32,181 nt of DNA from Lysobacteraceae bacterium (GCA_028871555.1 JAGWNA010000036.1:1-32181); one strand, 5' to 3'. Numbered from the stretch's first letter, positions 7,997 to 16,508 are shown. The notes: a model not told the origin generated them from the sequence alone. Made by a program: numbers and translations.

Positions 7997-8077
7997 TTGA
8001 TGTCGTATTGAATTCGTGACAAGCGATTTCCGGTTGGGATCGAACGGATGCAAACCTAATAATCGAGGAGACACCTG

Positions 8078-9235
8078 ATGAAACATAAGGGCTCATATTT
8101 TTTCATTGCGCTGGCCTTGGGCTGCGTCAGTGCGGCTCAGGCTCAGGACGCGCCTGCTTCGGCCGGTTCCACCAGCAGTGATTCATCGAGCGTTTCCAGC
8201 TATGACGGGCGCTGGTACATTGCCCCGACCGTCGGTGGTTATTTCAACGACAAGGATCGCAATACCAATAGCCAGCAGTTCTATTACGGACTGGGTATCG
8301 GCAAATTTTTCTCGCCGAACATGTCGATCGATGCGTTCATCGATCGTACCAAGCGTGAGCGTGACGCCGGTGCGGCGGCTGGTGGAGGGCAAGGCAATCA
8401 GTCGTGGGCCAACAACAATATCGGCGTGACGGGGCGTTACTATTTCCGCGACTGGAATGCCTGGCGCCCGTATTTCCTGGGCGGGGTGATGGGCAGCCAG
8501 CATCATGCCAGCGGATCGAGCGGCTGGTCGCCGGCGGCCGAGGTCGGCGGCGGCATATCCAAGACCGTTTCGGACAGTTCGGACATCCGCCTGGAAGCCG
8601 GCTACCGCTACGACTGGGACGACAGCACCCAGCGCAGCCAGAGCGGTTACGGCGACTGGTTCCTGGGGTTCAGCGTGGTCTCGCGTTTCGGTACGCCCGC
8701 GGCGGCGCCGGCCGCCCCGGCAACGGCCCCGGCGGCTCCGGCCCCGGCCGACTGCTCGACCATGGACAGCGATCATGACGGCGTGAACGACTGCGAGGAC
8801 AAGTGCCCGAATACGCCTGCAGGCACGATCGTCGGTCCCGATGGTTGCCCGCAGAAGGTCGTGATCGACCTGCGCGGCGTGAACTTCAAGTTCGATCGTC
8901 CGCGCAAGGGCGAGACGGACATCTCCAAGTCGCTGGCCGTACCGACCGCGGATTCGCTTTCGGTACTGAGTCAGGCCGTCGATACCTTGCAGCGTTATCC
9001 GCAGGTGCATGTGACGGTGGCCGGTTACACCGACTCGAAAGGCACCGAGGCCTACAACCAGAAGCTGTCCGAGCGCCGTGCCGCGATCGTCTACAACTAT
9101 CTGACCAGCCACGGTATCGATGCGAGCCGCCTGGAAGGCCCGATCGGTCATGGCGAGAACGATCCGATCGGCGACAACGCCACCGATGCCGGTCGCGCAC
9201 AGAACCGTCGTACGGAGCTGCAGGTTCAGCAGTGA
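8078..9235 (+). CDS. OmpA-family outer membrane protein with TSP3 repeat
   Basis: 385-aa outer-membrane protein. Residues 1-22 are a signal peptide ending AQA|Q. About residues 40-205 form a beta-barrel-like region rich in alternating aromatic strands (RWYIAPTVGGYF, YYGLGIGKFF, GVTGRYYF, LEAGYRYDW). An Ala/Pro hinge follows (~208-225), then a calcium-binding thrombospondin type-3 repeat (DSDHDGVNDCEDKCPNTPAG). The C-terminal peptidoglycan-binding OmpA domain (~265-385) has VTVAGYTDSKG and NQKLSERRA, carrying the Asp and Arg that hold diaminopimelate. It resembles OprF-type porins. GAGGAG stands 8 nt before the ATG. It has its own leader and a strong terminator, so it is probably monocistronic and highly expressed; its codon use is somewhat less GC-biased near the start. 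OmpA versus OprF naming is not resolvable. Confidence 0.92.
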   Translation: MKHKGSYFFIALALGCVSAAQAQDAPASAGSTSSDSSSVSSYDGRWYIAPTVGGYFNDKDRNTNSQQFYYGLGIGKFFSPNMSIDAFIDRTKRERDAGAAAGGGQGNQSWANNNIGVTGRYYFRDWNAWRPYFLGGVMGSQHHASGSSGWSPAAEVGGGISKTVSDSSDIRLEAGYRYDWDDSTQRSQSGYGDWFLGFSVVSRFGTPAAAPAAPATAPAAPAPADCSTMDSDHDGVNDCEDKCPNTPAGTIVGPDGCPQKVVIDLRGVNFKFDRPRKGETDISKSLAVPTADSLSVLSQAVDTLQRYPQVHVTVAGYTDSKGTEAYNQKLSERRAAIVYNYLTSHGIDASRLEGPIGHGENDPIGDNATDAGRAQNRRTELQVQQ

Positions 9236-9255
9236 TCGAACCTTGCTGAAGGCAT

Positions 9256-9290
9256 CACGAAAAACCCGGCGCAAGCCGGGTTTTTTCGTG
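9256..9290. terminator. Rho-independent terminator after the OmpA-family gene
   Basis: CCCGGC-GCAA-GCCGGG followed by TTTTTT, with the flanking A-tract and CACGA/TCGTG extending the symmetry. A textbook intrinsic terminator, potentially bidirectional, 21 bp after the stop codon. Confidence 0.93.
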
Positions 9291-9308
9291 TCGGCGCAGC
9301 GCCGATCC

Positions 9309-9336
9309 TTGTCGTTCCGTGGCTCGGCCTTATAGG
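9309..9336 (+). promoter_or_regulatory. Putative promoter of the pseudouridine synthase gene
   Basis: TTGTCG (9309-9314), 16-bp spacer, TATAGG (9331-9336). Only 8 nt separate the -10 from the ATG at 9345, so the transcript would be leaderless or nearly so. This agrees with the lack of a clear ribosome site. Confidence 0.45.
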
Positions 9337-9344
9337 CTGGATCG

Positions 9345-10121
9345 ATGTCACGCCCAACCTCCCGTCCACCACGAAATACCTTGCCGACCCATGCACCGCG
9401 GCACGGACTGGCAAGAGTGTTGTCCAAGCTGGGCATCTGCTCGCGCAGCCAGGCCGAGCAGTGGGTCCGCGCAGGCCGGGTAAGCCTGGATGGGCGCATC
9501 GTGCACGATCCCCATTGCCCGACATCGATCGAGCGTCAGCAGATTGCGGTCGATGGCCAGCCGGTGAAACCCGCTGAGCGTTGCCACGTCATGTTCAACA
9601 AGCCCCGCGGACTCGTCGTCAGTGCCGCCGACGAGCACGGCCGCGCCACGGTCTATACCGCCCTGTCAGCCGCCGGGCTGCCGTGGCTGGGGCCGGTCGG
9701 TCGACTGGACATGGCCAGTGAAGGTCTGCTGTTGCTCAGCAACGACACGGAATGGGCGGCCGGCATCACCGATCCGGCCACGCATCTGGACAAGACCTAT
9801 CATGTGCAGGTCGCCGGTCAGCCGGATGCGGCGGCACTGGCGGCGATGCATGCCGGTATCGTGGATGCGGGGGATATGCTGAAGGCGAAGCGGGCAACTC
9901 TGTTGCGTGCCGGTGAAAAGAATGCGTGGCTTGAAGTCGTGCTGGACGAAGGCCGCAACCGGCACATTCGCCGCCTGCTGGCGGCGCTGGGCTTCGATGT
10001 GCTGCGCCTGGTCCGCGTCGCCATCGGACCGCTGCAGCTGGGCGATCTGGCGAAGGGTCAGTGGCGCCATCTGACCGTCGGGGAAGTGCGCCAACTCGCC
10101 TCTCCCCCCACCTGCCTGTAG
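9345..10121 (+). CDS. RsuA/RluB/E/F-family rRNA pseudouridine synthase
   Basis: Converts a uridine in rRNA, most likely 23S, to pseudouridine. The 258-aa product has an N-terminal S4 RNA-binding domain (~22-80: LARVLSKLGICSRSQAEQWVRAGRVSLDG) and the RsuA-family catalytic domain: MFNKPRGLVVS, then GRLDMASEGLLLLSND with the catalytic Asp122, and ARG-type ends NRHIRRLLAALGFDVLRLVRVAIGPL. The motif GRLDxxSEGLLLL separates this group from RluA/RluC/RluD. Whether it is RluB-, RluE- or RluF-like cannot be decided from the sequence alone. The stop TAG is provided by the GTAG head of a REP element that begins at codon level within the gene, so the last residues (TCL) may be repeat-influenced. It is convergent with kbl. 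Confidence 0.9.
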   Translation: MSRPTSRPPRNTLPTHAPRHGLARVLSKLGICSRSQAEQWVRAGRVSLDGRIVHDPHCPTSIERQQIAVDGQPVKPAERCHVMFNKPRGLVVSAADEHGRATVYTALSAAGLPWLGPVGRLDMASEGLLLLSNDTEWAAGITDPATHLDKTYHVQVAGQPDAAALAAMHAGIVDAGDMLKAKRATLLRAGEKNAWLEVVLDEGRNRHIRRLLAALGFDVLRLVRVAIGPLQLGDLAKGQWRHLTVGEVRQLASPPTCL

Positions 10122-10199
10122 GAGCGCACCCTGTGCGCGAATGCTTTTGAGAAACACACAGGGGCGAAAAGCATTCGCGCACAGGGTGCGCTCCTACAG
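10116..10199. repeat. GTAG-REP inverted pair between the pseudouridine synthase gene and kbl
   Basis: Perfect 33-bp inverted arms (10116-10148 and 10167-10199) flank an 18-nt loop. The arms start CTGTAGGAGCGCACC and end in AATGCTTTT. The TAG at 10119-10121 is the stop codon of the upstream gene. A degenerate fragment (CCTTGTGCGCGA) follows at ~10213-10224. Lying between convergent genes, the structure could act as a bidirectional mRNA 3' end. Confidence 0.88.
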
Positions 10200-10228
10200 A
10201 CGAACGGGGCGACCTTGTGCGCGAGTGA

Positions 10229-11428
10229 TCAGCCACCAAGCACGCCCAGTTGCCTGCCGACCCTGGTGAATGCGTCAATCGCGTGATCGAGATGCTCGCG
10301 GGTATGCGCCGCGCTCATCTGCGTGCGGATGCGCGCCTGGCCCTTGGGCACCACCGGAAAGAAGAAGCCGGTGACGTAGATGCCTTCATCCAGCAGGCCC
10401 GCAGCCATCGCCTGCGCCTTGGGTGCGTCGTAGATCATCACCGGCACGATCGGGTGCACGCCCGGCTTGATGTCGAAGCCGGCCGCCGTCATCCGTTCGC
10501 GGAAATAGCGGGTGTTTTCCTGCACCCGGGTGCGCAGCTCGCCGGCCGACTCGATCATGTCGAACACCTTGATCGCCGCCGCCACCACGTGCGGCGGCAG
10601 CGAGTTGGAAAACAGATACGGCCGCGAACGCTGGCGCAGCAGTTCGATCACCTCCTTCGGGCCGGTGGTGAAGCCGCCGAGGGCACCGCCGAGCGCCTTG
10701 CCCAGGGTGCCGGTGAAGATGTCGATCTTGTCCATCACGCCATTGACTTCGGCCGCGCCGCGGCCGCTGGCACCCAGGAAGCCGGTGCAATGGCATTCGT
10801 CGATATGCACCATCGCGTTGTATTTCTTCGCCAGTGCGGTGATCCGGTCCAGTGGCGCGATGAAGCCGTCCATCGAGAACGTGCCGTCGGTACTGATCAG
10901 CTTGGTGCGCGCACCGGCCGCGTCGGCGGCCTGCAGCTGTTGTTCGAGATCGGCCATGTCGCAATTGGCGTAGCGGAATCGCCTGGCCTTGCACAGGCGG
11001 ATGCCGTCGATGATCGAGGCGTGGTTGAGCGCATCGGAGATCACCGCGTCCTCCTCGCCCAGCAGCGGCTCGAACAGGCCGCCGTTGGCGTCGAAGCAGG
11101 CTGCATAGAGGATGCTGTCCTCGGTGCCGAAGAACGCCGCGATCTTCGCTTCCAGCTGCTTGTGCAGGTCCTGCGTGCCGCAGATGAAGCGCACGCTGGC
11201 CATGCCGAAGCCGTGCGTGTCCAGTGCGTCCTTCGCGGCCTGGATTACCGCAGGGTGGTCGGCCAGCCCGAGGTAGTTGTTGGCGCAGAAGTTCAGAACC
11301 CTGCGACCGCCTTCGAGCTCGATCTCGGCCGATTGCGGCGAGACGATGATGCGCTCGGCCTTGAACAGGCCCTGCTCGCGGATGGATTGAAGTTCGCTGG
11401 CGTAGCGCGCCTTGGCTGAGTAGATCAT
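10229..11428 (-). CDS. kbl: 2-Amino-3-ketobutyrate CoA ligase (glycine C-acetyltransferase)
   Basis: PLP-dependent alpha-oxoamine synthase that splits 2-amino-3-ketobutyrate with CoA into glycine and acetyl-CoA, the second step of threonine degradation after Tdh. The 399-aa product matches E. coli Kbl (398 aa) with conserved blocks [54 protein letters not shown] (Asp210 binds the PLP pyridine) and [11 protein letters not shown] (Lys244 forms the PLP Schiff base). The frame extends 12 codons upstream, but family homology starts at this ATG ([13 protein letters not shown]). It lies 90 bp downstream of the DUF748 gene, with a putative -10 of its own in that gap, and two genes below tdh on the same strand. 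Alternative identities (biotin or ALA synthase) are excluded by sequence. Confidence 0.96.
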   Translation of the reverse strand: MIYSAKARYASELQSIREQGLFKAERIIVSPQSAEIELEGGRRVLNFCANNYLGLADHPAVIQAAKDALDTHGFGMASVRFICGTQDLHKQLEAKIAAFFGTEDSILYAACFDANGGLFEPLLGEEDAVISDALNHASIIDGIRLCKARRFRYANCDMADLEQQLQAADAAGARTKLISTDGTFSMDGFIAPLDRITALAKKYNAMVHIDECHCTGFLGASGRGAAEVNGVMDKIDIFTGTLGKALGGALGGFTTGPKEVIELLRQRSRPYLFSNSLPPHVVAAAIKVFDMIESAGELRTRVQENTRYFRERMTAAGFDIKPGVHPIVPVMIYDAPKAQAMAAGLLDEGIYVTGFFFPVVPKGQARIRTQMSAAHTREHLDHAIDAFTRVGRQLGVLGG

Positions 11429-11462
11429 GGGAAGGGTTCCGACCGGTGGATGGCAACGCGCC

Positions 11463-11468
11463 ATTGTA
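11463..11468 (-). promoter_or_regulatory. Putative -10 box for kbl
   Basis: Minus strand TACAAT within GCCCTACAATGGCGCG, 34 nt before the kbl ATG. There is no matching -35. It suggests that kbl can be transcribed separately from the large gene upstream. Confidence 0.45.
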
Positions 11469-11518
11469 GGGCGAGGCGATGGCGGTTGCTCCCCCGGGTC
11501 GGGTGGACGGATCGCTGT

Positions 11519-14500
11519 TCAATGCAAGCCGAAATCCACCCTGGTCGTCCTGCCCTTGTCCTTGATGCCCTTGGCGTCGAGCCTGGGTGCGTGCATCGCG
11601 ATGCGCTTTTCGTCGATCTTGCCGTGCAGCCACCGGTGTACCGCCTCGGCGCGGCGTTCGGCCAATCGGCGCAATGCGGCTGCGTCGACCGGCATGTTGG
11701 CTTCCAGCAACTGGTGCATCACTTCCGGCGGCTGCGATTTGGTGAGGCCGATCAGGTTTTTCGGTTTGGGAAATTTCGCGTGCCTGTAAACCCGCGTCAG
11801 GTAATGCGCGTATTCGTCGGGGGTGAGCGTCAGCGTGGCCGGATCGGCCTTGTCGCCATCGTGATCGGCCTTTGCCTTGCGGATCAGGTCGTCGACCATC
11901 ACCTTGCGCAGACCTTTTTCGTCGACGGCGGGATCCATCCGGCCGGTGATGTCCAGTTGCAGCGAGGGCTTGTCGTGCAGCAGTTTCACCAACTGGGCAA
12001 GGCGCGACTGCGCGGTGCCGTCCAGCACGGCGGAACCCGGCGCGAATTCCACATAGCCGAGGTCGGCATGGTGGCCGCCGAGCGAGGCGAGCAGCCGGAA
12101 CGGCGCGGTGGCGGCACGGGCAATCAGGTTCACGAAGGCGCGCCAGATCAGGCCACCCATGCTGAATTGCGGGTCGTCCAGCGAGCCGGATACCGGTACA
12201 TGCACGTCGATCTGGCCCCGCGAATTCCTCAACAGCGCCACCGCCAGTTTCACCGGCAGATGGCTCACGCCGGGCGCATCGATGCGATCGCCGAAGGTGA
12301 TCTGCTCGATGAAGATATGGTTGTCCGCGGTGAGCTTGCGTTGGTCGAGCAGGTAATGCACGTCGACGTTGAGTACGCCGCCGGTGATCGGGTAGCCGGC
12401 GTATTTGCTGGAGTAGGGCGACAAATGGTCGAGTTCGACCGCGTCGGCCTTGGCCTTGATGTCGAGAAAGGCCATCGGCGTCAGCGGGTTGATGCTGCCG
12501 GTGATGTCCAACGGCGAGTTTTCGTCCAGCTTGCCCTGCAGCACCAGTTCCGCCGGTGGGCCTGTGCGGGTGCCGAACGCGCCGATCTTGCCGGCCAGAC
12601 CGGTCACGTTGGCGCTGTAATTGGGCTTGATGAAGTTGTCGGTGTAGTTGAGCTGGCCGCGCGCCAGCGTGATCTGGCCGATCTGGATCTCCGGAGCCGG
12701 ACCCGACGCCGTGGCCGCTGCGGCAGGCGCCGGCGCCTTTTCGGCACGCGTCACCGACACGGGTGCTTCGGCCTGGTTCGTCACCACGTCCAGCAGGTTG
12801 AGGCGGCCGTTGCTGTTGACGATCACGCGGGCATAGAAATCGCTGAGCGCAAGCCCGCCGATGTCGGCGTGCGGCACGCCTTCACCCAGGCGCAGCACCA
12901 GGCCGCTGGCGGACAGCGAATGCCAGCGCAGGAAGTCGTCGCCGGTCAGCTTGTCCTGCACGCGGACCCGCCCCAGCGTGAGCTGGCCGCGATAGTCGAT
13001 GCGTGCCGGTGCATCGCCGCGATCGCGGTAGCGCAGGCGACCGTTCGCGCTGAGCAGGGCGCTGCCGATGCGCACGTTCAGCGGCTCGCTGATCAGCGAC
13101 TGCAGCGGTGCGATATCCAGGCCGCGCGCCATGACCTGCAACCGGGCGTCCAGCGGTTGCGGCCGCACCTGGCCGGTGAGCGCATAGCCGCGTTTGCCGA
13201 GCAGGCCGGTCAGCGTCACCTTGACCGGCTCGTGCAGGTTGTCGGACAAGCCGTCCAAGCCATAGCGATCGATGTGCAGCGCGACCGGCGCAGGCCGGTC
13301 GGCGCGCAGGTCACGGAAGGCGACATCGCTGTTCTCGATGCCCAGATGGGCAAGGCTCCAGTGCCAGGCCGGCACGCTCGTCGATGGGCCGGCCTTCGCT
13401 GACGGTGCATGGGTGGAGGGTGCGGCGGCGATCAGGCTGGCCAGATCGAAGCTGCCGTTGCGCAGCCGCTTCACGTCGAGCTTGAGTCCCTGCACCAGCA
13501 GGCTTTCGAGCTGTGCCTGGCGGCTGGCCAGGTCGAACCGGGCCAGTTTCGCCTGCACCGACTTCCAGGCCACCGGCGTCGTGCCGTCGTGCCGTTTCAG
13601 GACCAGGTCGTCGACGCTGAACTGCGCCGGCTCAAGATGCAGGTTCAGTGTGCTGCCCCAGGCTGCCTGCAGCCGACCGTCGGCATCGAGATGGCCATTG
13701 GCGATGGTGGCCTGCAATGGCGGCAGCGCCAGCGATTGCAGCGGTGCCGCCGCGACGCCCTGCAGCGCCAGCCTGCCGTCGAAGCGTGCGCCGGCGAGGT
13801 CGAGCTTGCCGCTGGCGTGCACCGCACCGCCGTTCAGTTGTGCGGCCAGATCGAGGCTGCCGACGGGGGCGCGGACGGTGGACAGGCCGCGCAGCGTACC
13901 GTGCACGTTCTCCAGCGTGAGGGTGGCCGGCGGGTTGCCGCCCGCACCGGCATCGGCATAGTCGAAAAGTCCCTGCTGCAGGATCAGCGAGTCGATGCGC
14001 ACGTCGCTCGGTGGCGAAGCGGGCTGCGGCGACGGCTGGCCGGCATTCGTGCTGGTCAGCGCATCGAAATTGCTGTGCCCGCCGGCACTGCCCCGGTAAT
14101 GCACGGCGGCACGGTCGAGCCGGACTGCTCCGATGTGATAGCGCGAGATCAGCGGCTGCACGTCCGCCAGCTGGGCGGTGCCGTGCCCCAGCTCCAGCAG
14201 CGCGACGCCGGCGGGAGTGGTCAGTTTGAAGTCGTCCAGCGCCAGTTGGCCGCCGAGTCGCAACTGCATGTTCTTGCCGGCGGCGACGAAATCCAGCTGC
14301 AACTGGCCGGACAGCTGGCCGCGTGGAATCGCCACCGGCAGCGCGACCGGGGCGTAGCCGAGATAGCGCGGCAGATCCAGATGGTCGAACCGGAAGTCGA
14401 TCTGCGACTCGCGGCTGCTGGCGAAGGGTTTGGTCTTGCCGTCGATGCGCAACGGGCTTCCGTCGATGCGCGCAGCCAGCAGCGGCTGCACGAACAGGTC

Positions 14501-15118
14501 GGTATCGGCGGGCAGGTTGGCCAGGAACGGAATGCCCAGGTCGAGCTGCTCGACATGGTGGCTGACGGACAGCACCTTGTCGTCGAAAACGATGTCGCCG
14601 TCGTGCACGCTGATGTTGGCCACGGCGAAACGGCTCGGCGGCGCGTTCGGGTCCGGCTTGCCTTCGAGGCGTTCCAATAGATCGGAGAAATTGAAGCGCT
14701 GCGGGGCCAGCCGGATGATGTGCAACCGGGGGCGCTGCAGCGCCAGCTCGTCCAGCACCGGCGCGCGGTAAAACAGCGAAGTCCACGAAGCGTTGATGGT
14801 GAGCCGGTCGACGTCGACGAACGGCGCATGGCCGTCGCGTGCGCCGATATGCAGCCGGTCCAGATCCAGGCGCAGCGTGTAGGGATCGAAATGCACGGCG
14901 CCGATCGTCACCGGTCGGCCCAGCAGGGTGCCCAGCCGGCTTTGCAACTGCGATTTCAGCAGCGGCGGTGCGGCGAAGAAGCCGAGCAGACCGAATACCG
15001 CCAGAAAGACGCCAAGCCCCAGCAGCGCGCGACGGACGCGATGGGAACGGTAAAGCCGGTCGGCATGCCGGCGCACGAGGGCCAGCCGCGGGTCGTCCAG
15101 CAAACGACGATCGATCAT
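11519..15118 (-). CDS. Large AsmA-like DUF748-family envelope protein
   Basis: 1199-aa protein with a cytoplasmic basic N-terminus, one membrane anchor at ~31-50 (ALLGLGVFLAVFGLLGFFAA) and a long periplasmic part. The early segment PPLLKSQLQSRLGTLLGRPVTIGAVHFDPYTLRL is typical of AsmA/DUF748 proteins, and the rest has repeated beta-rich units (LNLHLEPAQF, LDITGSINPLTPMAFLDIKAKADAVEL, GGVLNVDVHYLL). Near residues 1018-1070 an OmpA-like segment appears (VEFAPGSAVLDGTAQSRLAQLVKLLHDKPSLQLDITG), usual at the DUF748 C-terminus. AsmA-like proteins are thought to form hydrophobic grooves for lipid transport between membranes; the role of this member is unknown. The start at 15118 is chosen because the frame above it overlaps tdh antiparallel in another frame; GGAG lies 10 nt upstream. 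It is sandwiched between tdh and kbl. Confidence 0.85.
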   Translation of the reverse strand: MIDRRLLDDPRLALVRRHADRLYRSHRVRRALLGLGVFLAVFGLLGFFAAPPLLKSQLQSRLGTLLGRPVTIGAVHFDPYTLRLDLDRLHIGARDGHAPFVDVDRLTINASWTSLFYRAPVLDELALQRPRLHIIRLAPQRFNFSDLLERLEGKPDPNAPPSRFAVANISVHDGDIVFDDKVLSVSHHVEQLDLGIPFLANLPADTDLFVQPLLAARIDGSPLRIDGKTKPFASSRESQIDFRFDHLDLPRYLGYAPVALPVAIPRGQLSGQLQLDFVAAGKNMQLRLGGQLALDDFKLTTPAGVALLELGHGTAQLADVQPLISRYHIGAVRLDRAAVHYRGSAGGHSNFDALTSTNAGQPSPQPASPPSDVRIDSLILQQGLFDYADAGAGGNPPATLTLENVHGTLRGLSTVRAPVGSLDLAAQLNGGAVHASGKLDLAGARFDGRLALQGVAAAPLQSLALPPLQATIANGHLDADGRLQAAWGSTLNLHLEPAQFSVDDLVLKRHDGTTPVAWKSVQAKLARFDLASRQAQLESLLVQGLKLDVKRLRNGSFDLASLIAAAPSTHAPSAKAGPSTSVPAWHWSLAHLGIENSDVAFRDLRADRPAPVALHIDRYGLDGLSDNLHEPVKVTLTGLLGKRGYALTGQVRPQPLDARLQVMARGLDIAPLQSLISEPLNVRIGSALLSANGRLRYRDRGDAPARIDYRGQLTLGRVRVQDKLTGDDFLRWHSLSASGLVLRLGEGVPHADIGGLALSDFYARVIVNSNGRLNLLDVVTNQAEAPVSVTRAEKAPAPAAAATASGPAPEIQIGQITLARGQLNYTDNFIKPNYSANVTGLAGKIGAFGTRTGPPAELVLQGKLDENSPLDITGSINPLTPMAFLDIKAKADAVELDHLSPYSSKYAGYPITGGVLNVDVHYLLDQRKLTADNHIFIEQITFGDRIDAPGVSHLPVKLAVALLRNSRGQIDVHVPVSGSLDDPQFSMGGLIWRAFVNLIARAATAPFRLLASLGGHHADLGYVEFAPGSAVLDGTAQSRLAQLVKLLHDKPSLQLDITGRMDPAVDEKGLRKVMVDDLIRKAKADHDGDKADPATLTLTPDEYAHYLTRVYRHAKFPKPKNLIGLTKSQPPEVMHQLLEANMPVDAAALRRLAERRAEAVHRWLHGKIDEKRIAMHAPRLDAKGIKDKGRTTRVDFGLH

Positions 15119-15258
15119 GCAGATTGCGCTCCGTGAACGTCGTGATCGGGTGGCACCGGTAGTGTGCGCCGGCAATCTCCCCGAGACGGCATCTTGCCGG
15201 ATTTGCAAGCGCGGATCGAGCTGCGCGAAAGCACGGCGCGATGCGGTGACCATGGATC

Positions 15259-15276
15259 CGCGCACTTCGGTGCGCG
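15259..15276 (-). terminator. Hairpin downstream of tdh
   Basis: CGCGCAC-TTCG-GTGCGCG, a 7-bp stem with a stable tetraloop (CGAA on the minus strand), 58 nt after the tdh stop in the 215-bp tdh-DUF748 gap. No U-tract follows; weak evidence for termination. Confidence 0.35.
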
Positions 15277-15333
15277 CCTGCAAGTACCAGGAACCGGGTT
15301 GTTCGAGATTACTCCGTTGTCGCGAGCGGCCGA

Positions 15334-16368
15334 TCAATGCCAGGAACAGACCACCTTGCCGCAGGTACCGGCATCCATCAGGTCGAAGCCTTTCTGGAAA
15401 TCGTCGATGGCGATCTGGTGGGTGAGCACCTTCTGCAGCGGGAAACCGGTCAGCACCATCTGGGTCATCTTGTACCAGGTCTCGTACATCTTGCGGCCGT
15501 AGATGCCCTGCAGGGTGAGGCCCTTGAAGATCACCTTGTCCCAGTCGATGCCGGCGCCGCGCGGCATGATGCCGAGCATCGCGATCTTGCCGCCGTGATA
15601 CATCACGTCGAGCATGTCGTTGAACGCACGCGGGTTGCCGCTCATCTCCAGGCCCACGTCGAAGCCTTCGATATGCAGGTCCCTGACCACGTCGCGCAGC
15701 GACTGGTCGGCCACGTTGACCACCCGCGTGGCACCCATGTCGGCGGCCAGCTTCAGGCGGTAGTCGTTGACGTCGGTGACCACCACGTTGCGTGCGCCCA
15801 CGTGCTTGCAGATGCCCGCGGCGATGATGCCGATCGGGCCGGCCCCGGTGATCAGCACGTCCTCGCCGATCAGGTCGAATTCCAGCGCGCAATGCGCGGC
15901 GTTGCCGTAGGGGTCGAAGAACGCGGCCAGTTCGGACGGGATCTGGTCCGGGATCGGCCACAGGTTCGAGGACGGCATGCTCATGTATTCGGCAAACGCG
16001 CCGTTGCGGTTCACGCCGATGCCCACGGTGTTCGGACACAGGTGCTGGCGGCCGGCGCGGCAGTTGCGGCAATGCCCGCAGACGATGTGGCCCTCGGCCG
16101 AGACGCGGTCGCCGGGCTGGTAGCCGGTCACGCCCGGGCCGATCTCGACGATGCGGCCGACGAACTCGTGGCCGATGGTCAGGCCGGGCACGATCGTGCG
16201 CTGGCTCCACTCATCCCATTTGTAGATGTGCAGATCGGTGCCGCAGATCGCGGTCTTCTCCATCTTGATCAGCACCTCGTTCGGGCCGACCACCGGCAAC
16301 GGCACCTGTTCCATCCAGATGCCCTGTTCGGGCTTGCGCTTGACCAGGGCTTTCATCGTCTGCGACAT
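15334..16368 (-). CDS. tdh: L-threonine 3-dehydrogenase
   Basis: Zinc-dependent, NAD-linked medium-chain dehydrogenase that oxidises L-threonine to 2-amino-3-ketobutyrate, the substrate of Kbl. With this start it has 344 aa. Catalytic zinc ligands are Cys42 (ICGTDLHIY) and His67/Glu68 (GHEFVG); the structural zinc cysteines are 97, 100, 103 and 111 ([15 protein letters not shown]). The NAD-binding loop reads [11 protein letters not shown]. Possible starts are 16416, 16383, 16368 (chosen) and 16356; the last gives MKALVKR and exactly the usual family N-terminus (340 aa), and no candidate has a strong ribosome site. A perfect TATAAT lies 47 nt upstream. It is divergent from miaA and leads tdh-DUF748-kbl on the minus strand. 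Identification is secure, the start moderately so. Confidence 0.95.
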   Translation of the reverse strand: MSQTMKALVKRKPEQGIWMEQVPLPVVGPNEVLIKMEKTAICGTDLHIYKWDEWSQRTIVPGLTIGHEFVGRIVEIGPGVTGYQPGDRVSAEGHIVCGHCRNCRAGRQHLCPNTVGIGVNRNGAFAEYMSMPSSNLWPIPDQIPSELAAFFDPYGNAAHCALEFDLIGEDVLITGAGPIGIIAAGICKHVGARNVVVTDVNDYRLKLAADMGATRVVNVADQSLRDVVRDLHIEGFDVGLEMSGNPRAFNDMLDVMYHGGKIAMLGIMPRGAGIDWDKVIFKGLTLQGIYGRKMYETWYKMTQMVLTGFPLQKVLTHQIAIDDFQKGFDLMDAGTCGKVVCSWH

Positions 16369-16415
16369 GGGGAAGGTGTCCATCGGTTGGCCCGCAAAAC
16401 GGGCGGGGAACCGCA

Positions 16416-16421
16416 ATTATA
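16416..16421 (-). promoter_or_regulatory. Promoter -10 box for tdh
   Basis: Minus strand TATAAT (consensus) in CTCTATAATTGCGG. The leader then contains a small hairpin, GCCCG-TTTTG-CGGGC (16390-16404). The -35 region is GC-rich and unmatched. Confidence 0.6.
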
Positions 16422-16430
16422 GAGCGCGCG

Positions 16431-16477
16431 GGCCGATCGCCGGCGGCTCGCGCGGCGGCATCGCGGAGCGATCGGCC
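16431..16477. promoter_or_regulatory. Inverted repeat between divergent tdh and miaA
   Basis: Ten-base perfect arms GGCCGATCGC (16431-16440) and GCGATCGGCC (16468-16477) separated by 27 bp. They sit exactly where the upstream elements of the tdh promoter would be. They could be an operator or just a cruciform-prone repeat. Confidence 0.4.
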
Positions 16478-16508
16478 GGCTTTGCTGGCCGGCTGACGGT
16501 GCGCCGCC

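Larger units (their letters stand above)
7711..8077. other. 367-bp non-coding region between prpD and the OmpA-family gene
   Basis: No convincing gene is present on either strand; the short open frames overlap prpD or lack ribosome sites. The region holds a hairpin at 7751-7772, an AT-rich stretch at 7920-7950 with a likely promoter, a second hairpin at 7977-7996 and the ribosome site GAGGAG at 8065-8070 for the porin gene. Confidence 0.6.

Noticed and set aside
11450..13402. Open frame of ~650 codons on the plus strand, antisense to the DUF748 gene
   Set aside because: Typical GC-rich antisense frame; it spans the kbl/DUF748 gap and shows no recognisable protein sequence.
15119..16210. Upstream extension of the DUF748 frame by ~364 codons
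   Set aside because: That stretch overlaps tdh in another frame on the same strand and gives Arg/His-rich nonsense sequence; membrane-anchor and family sequence begin at 15118.
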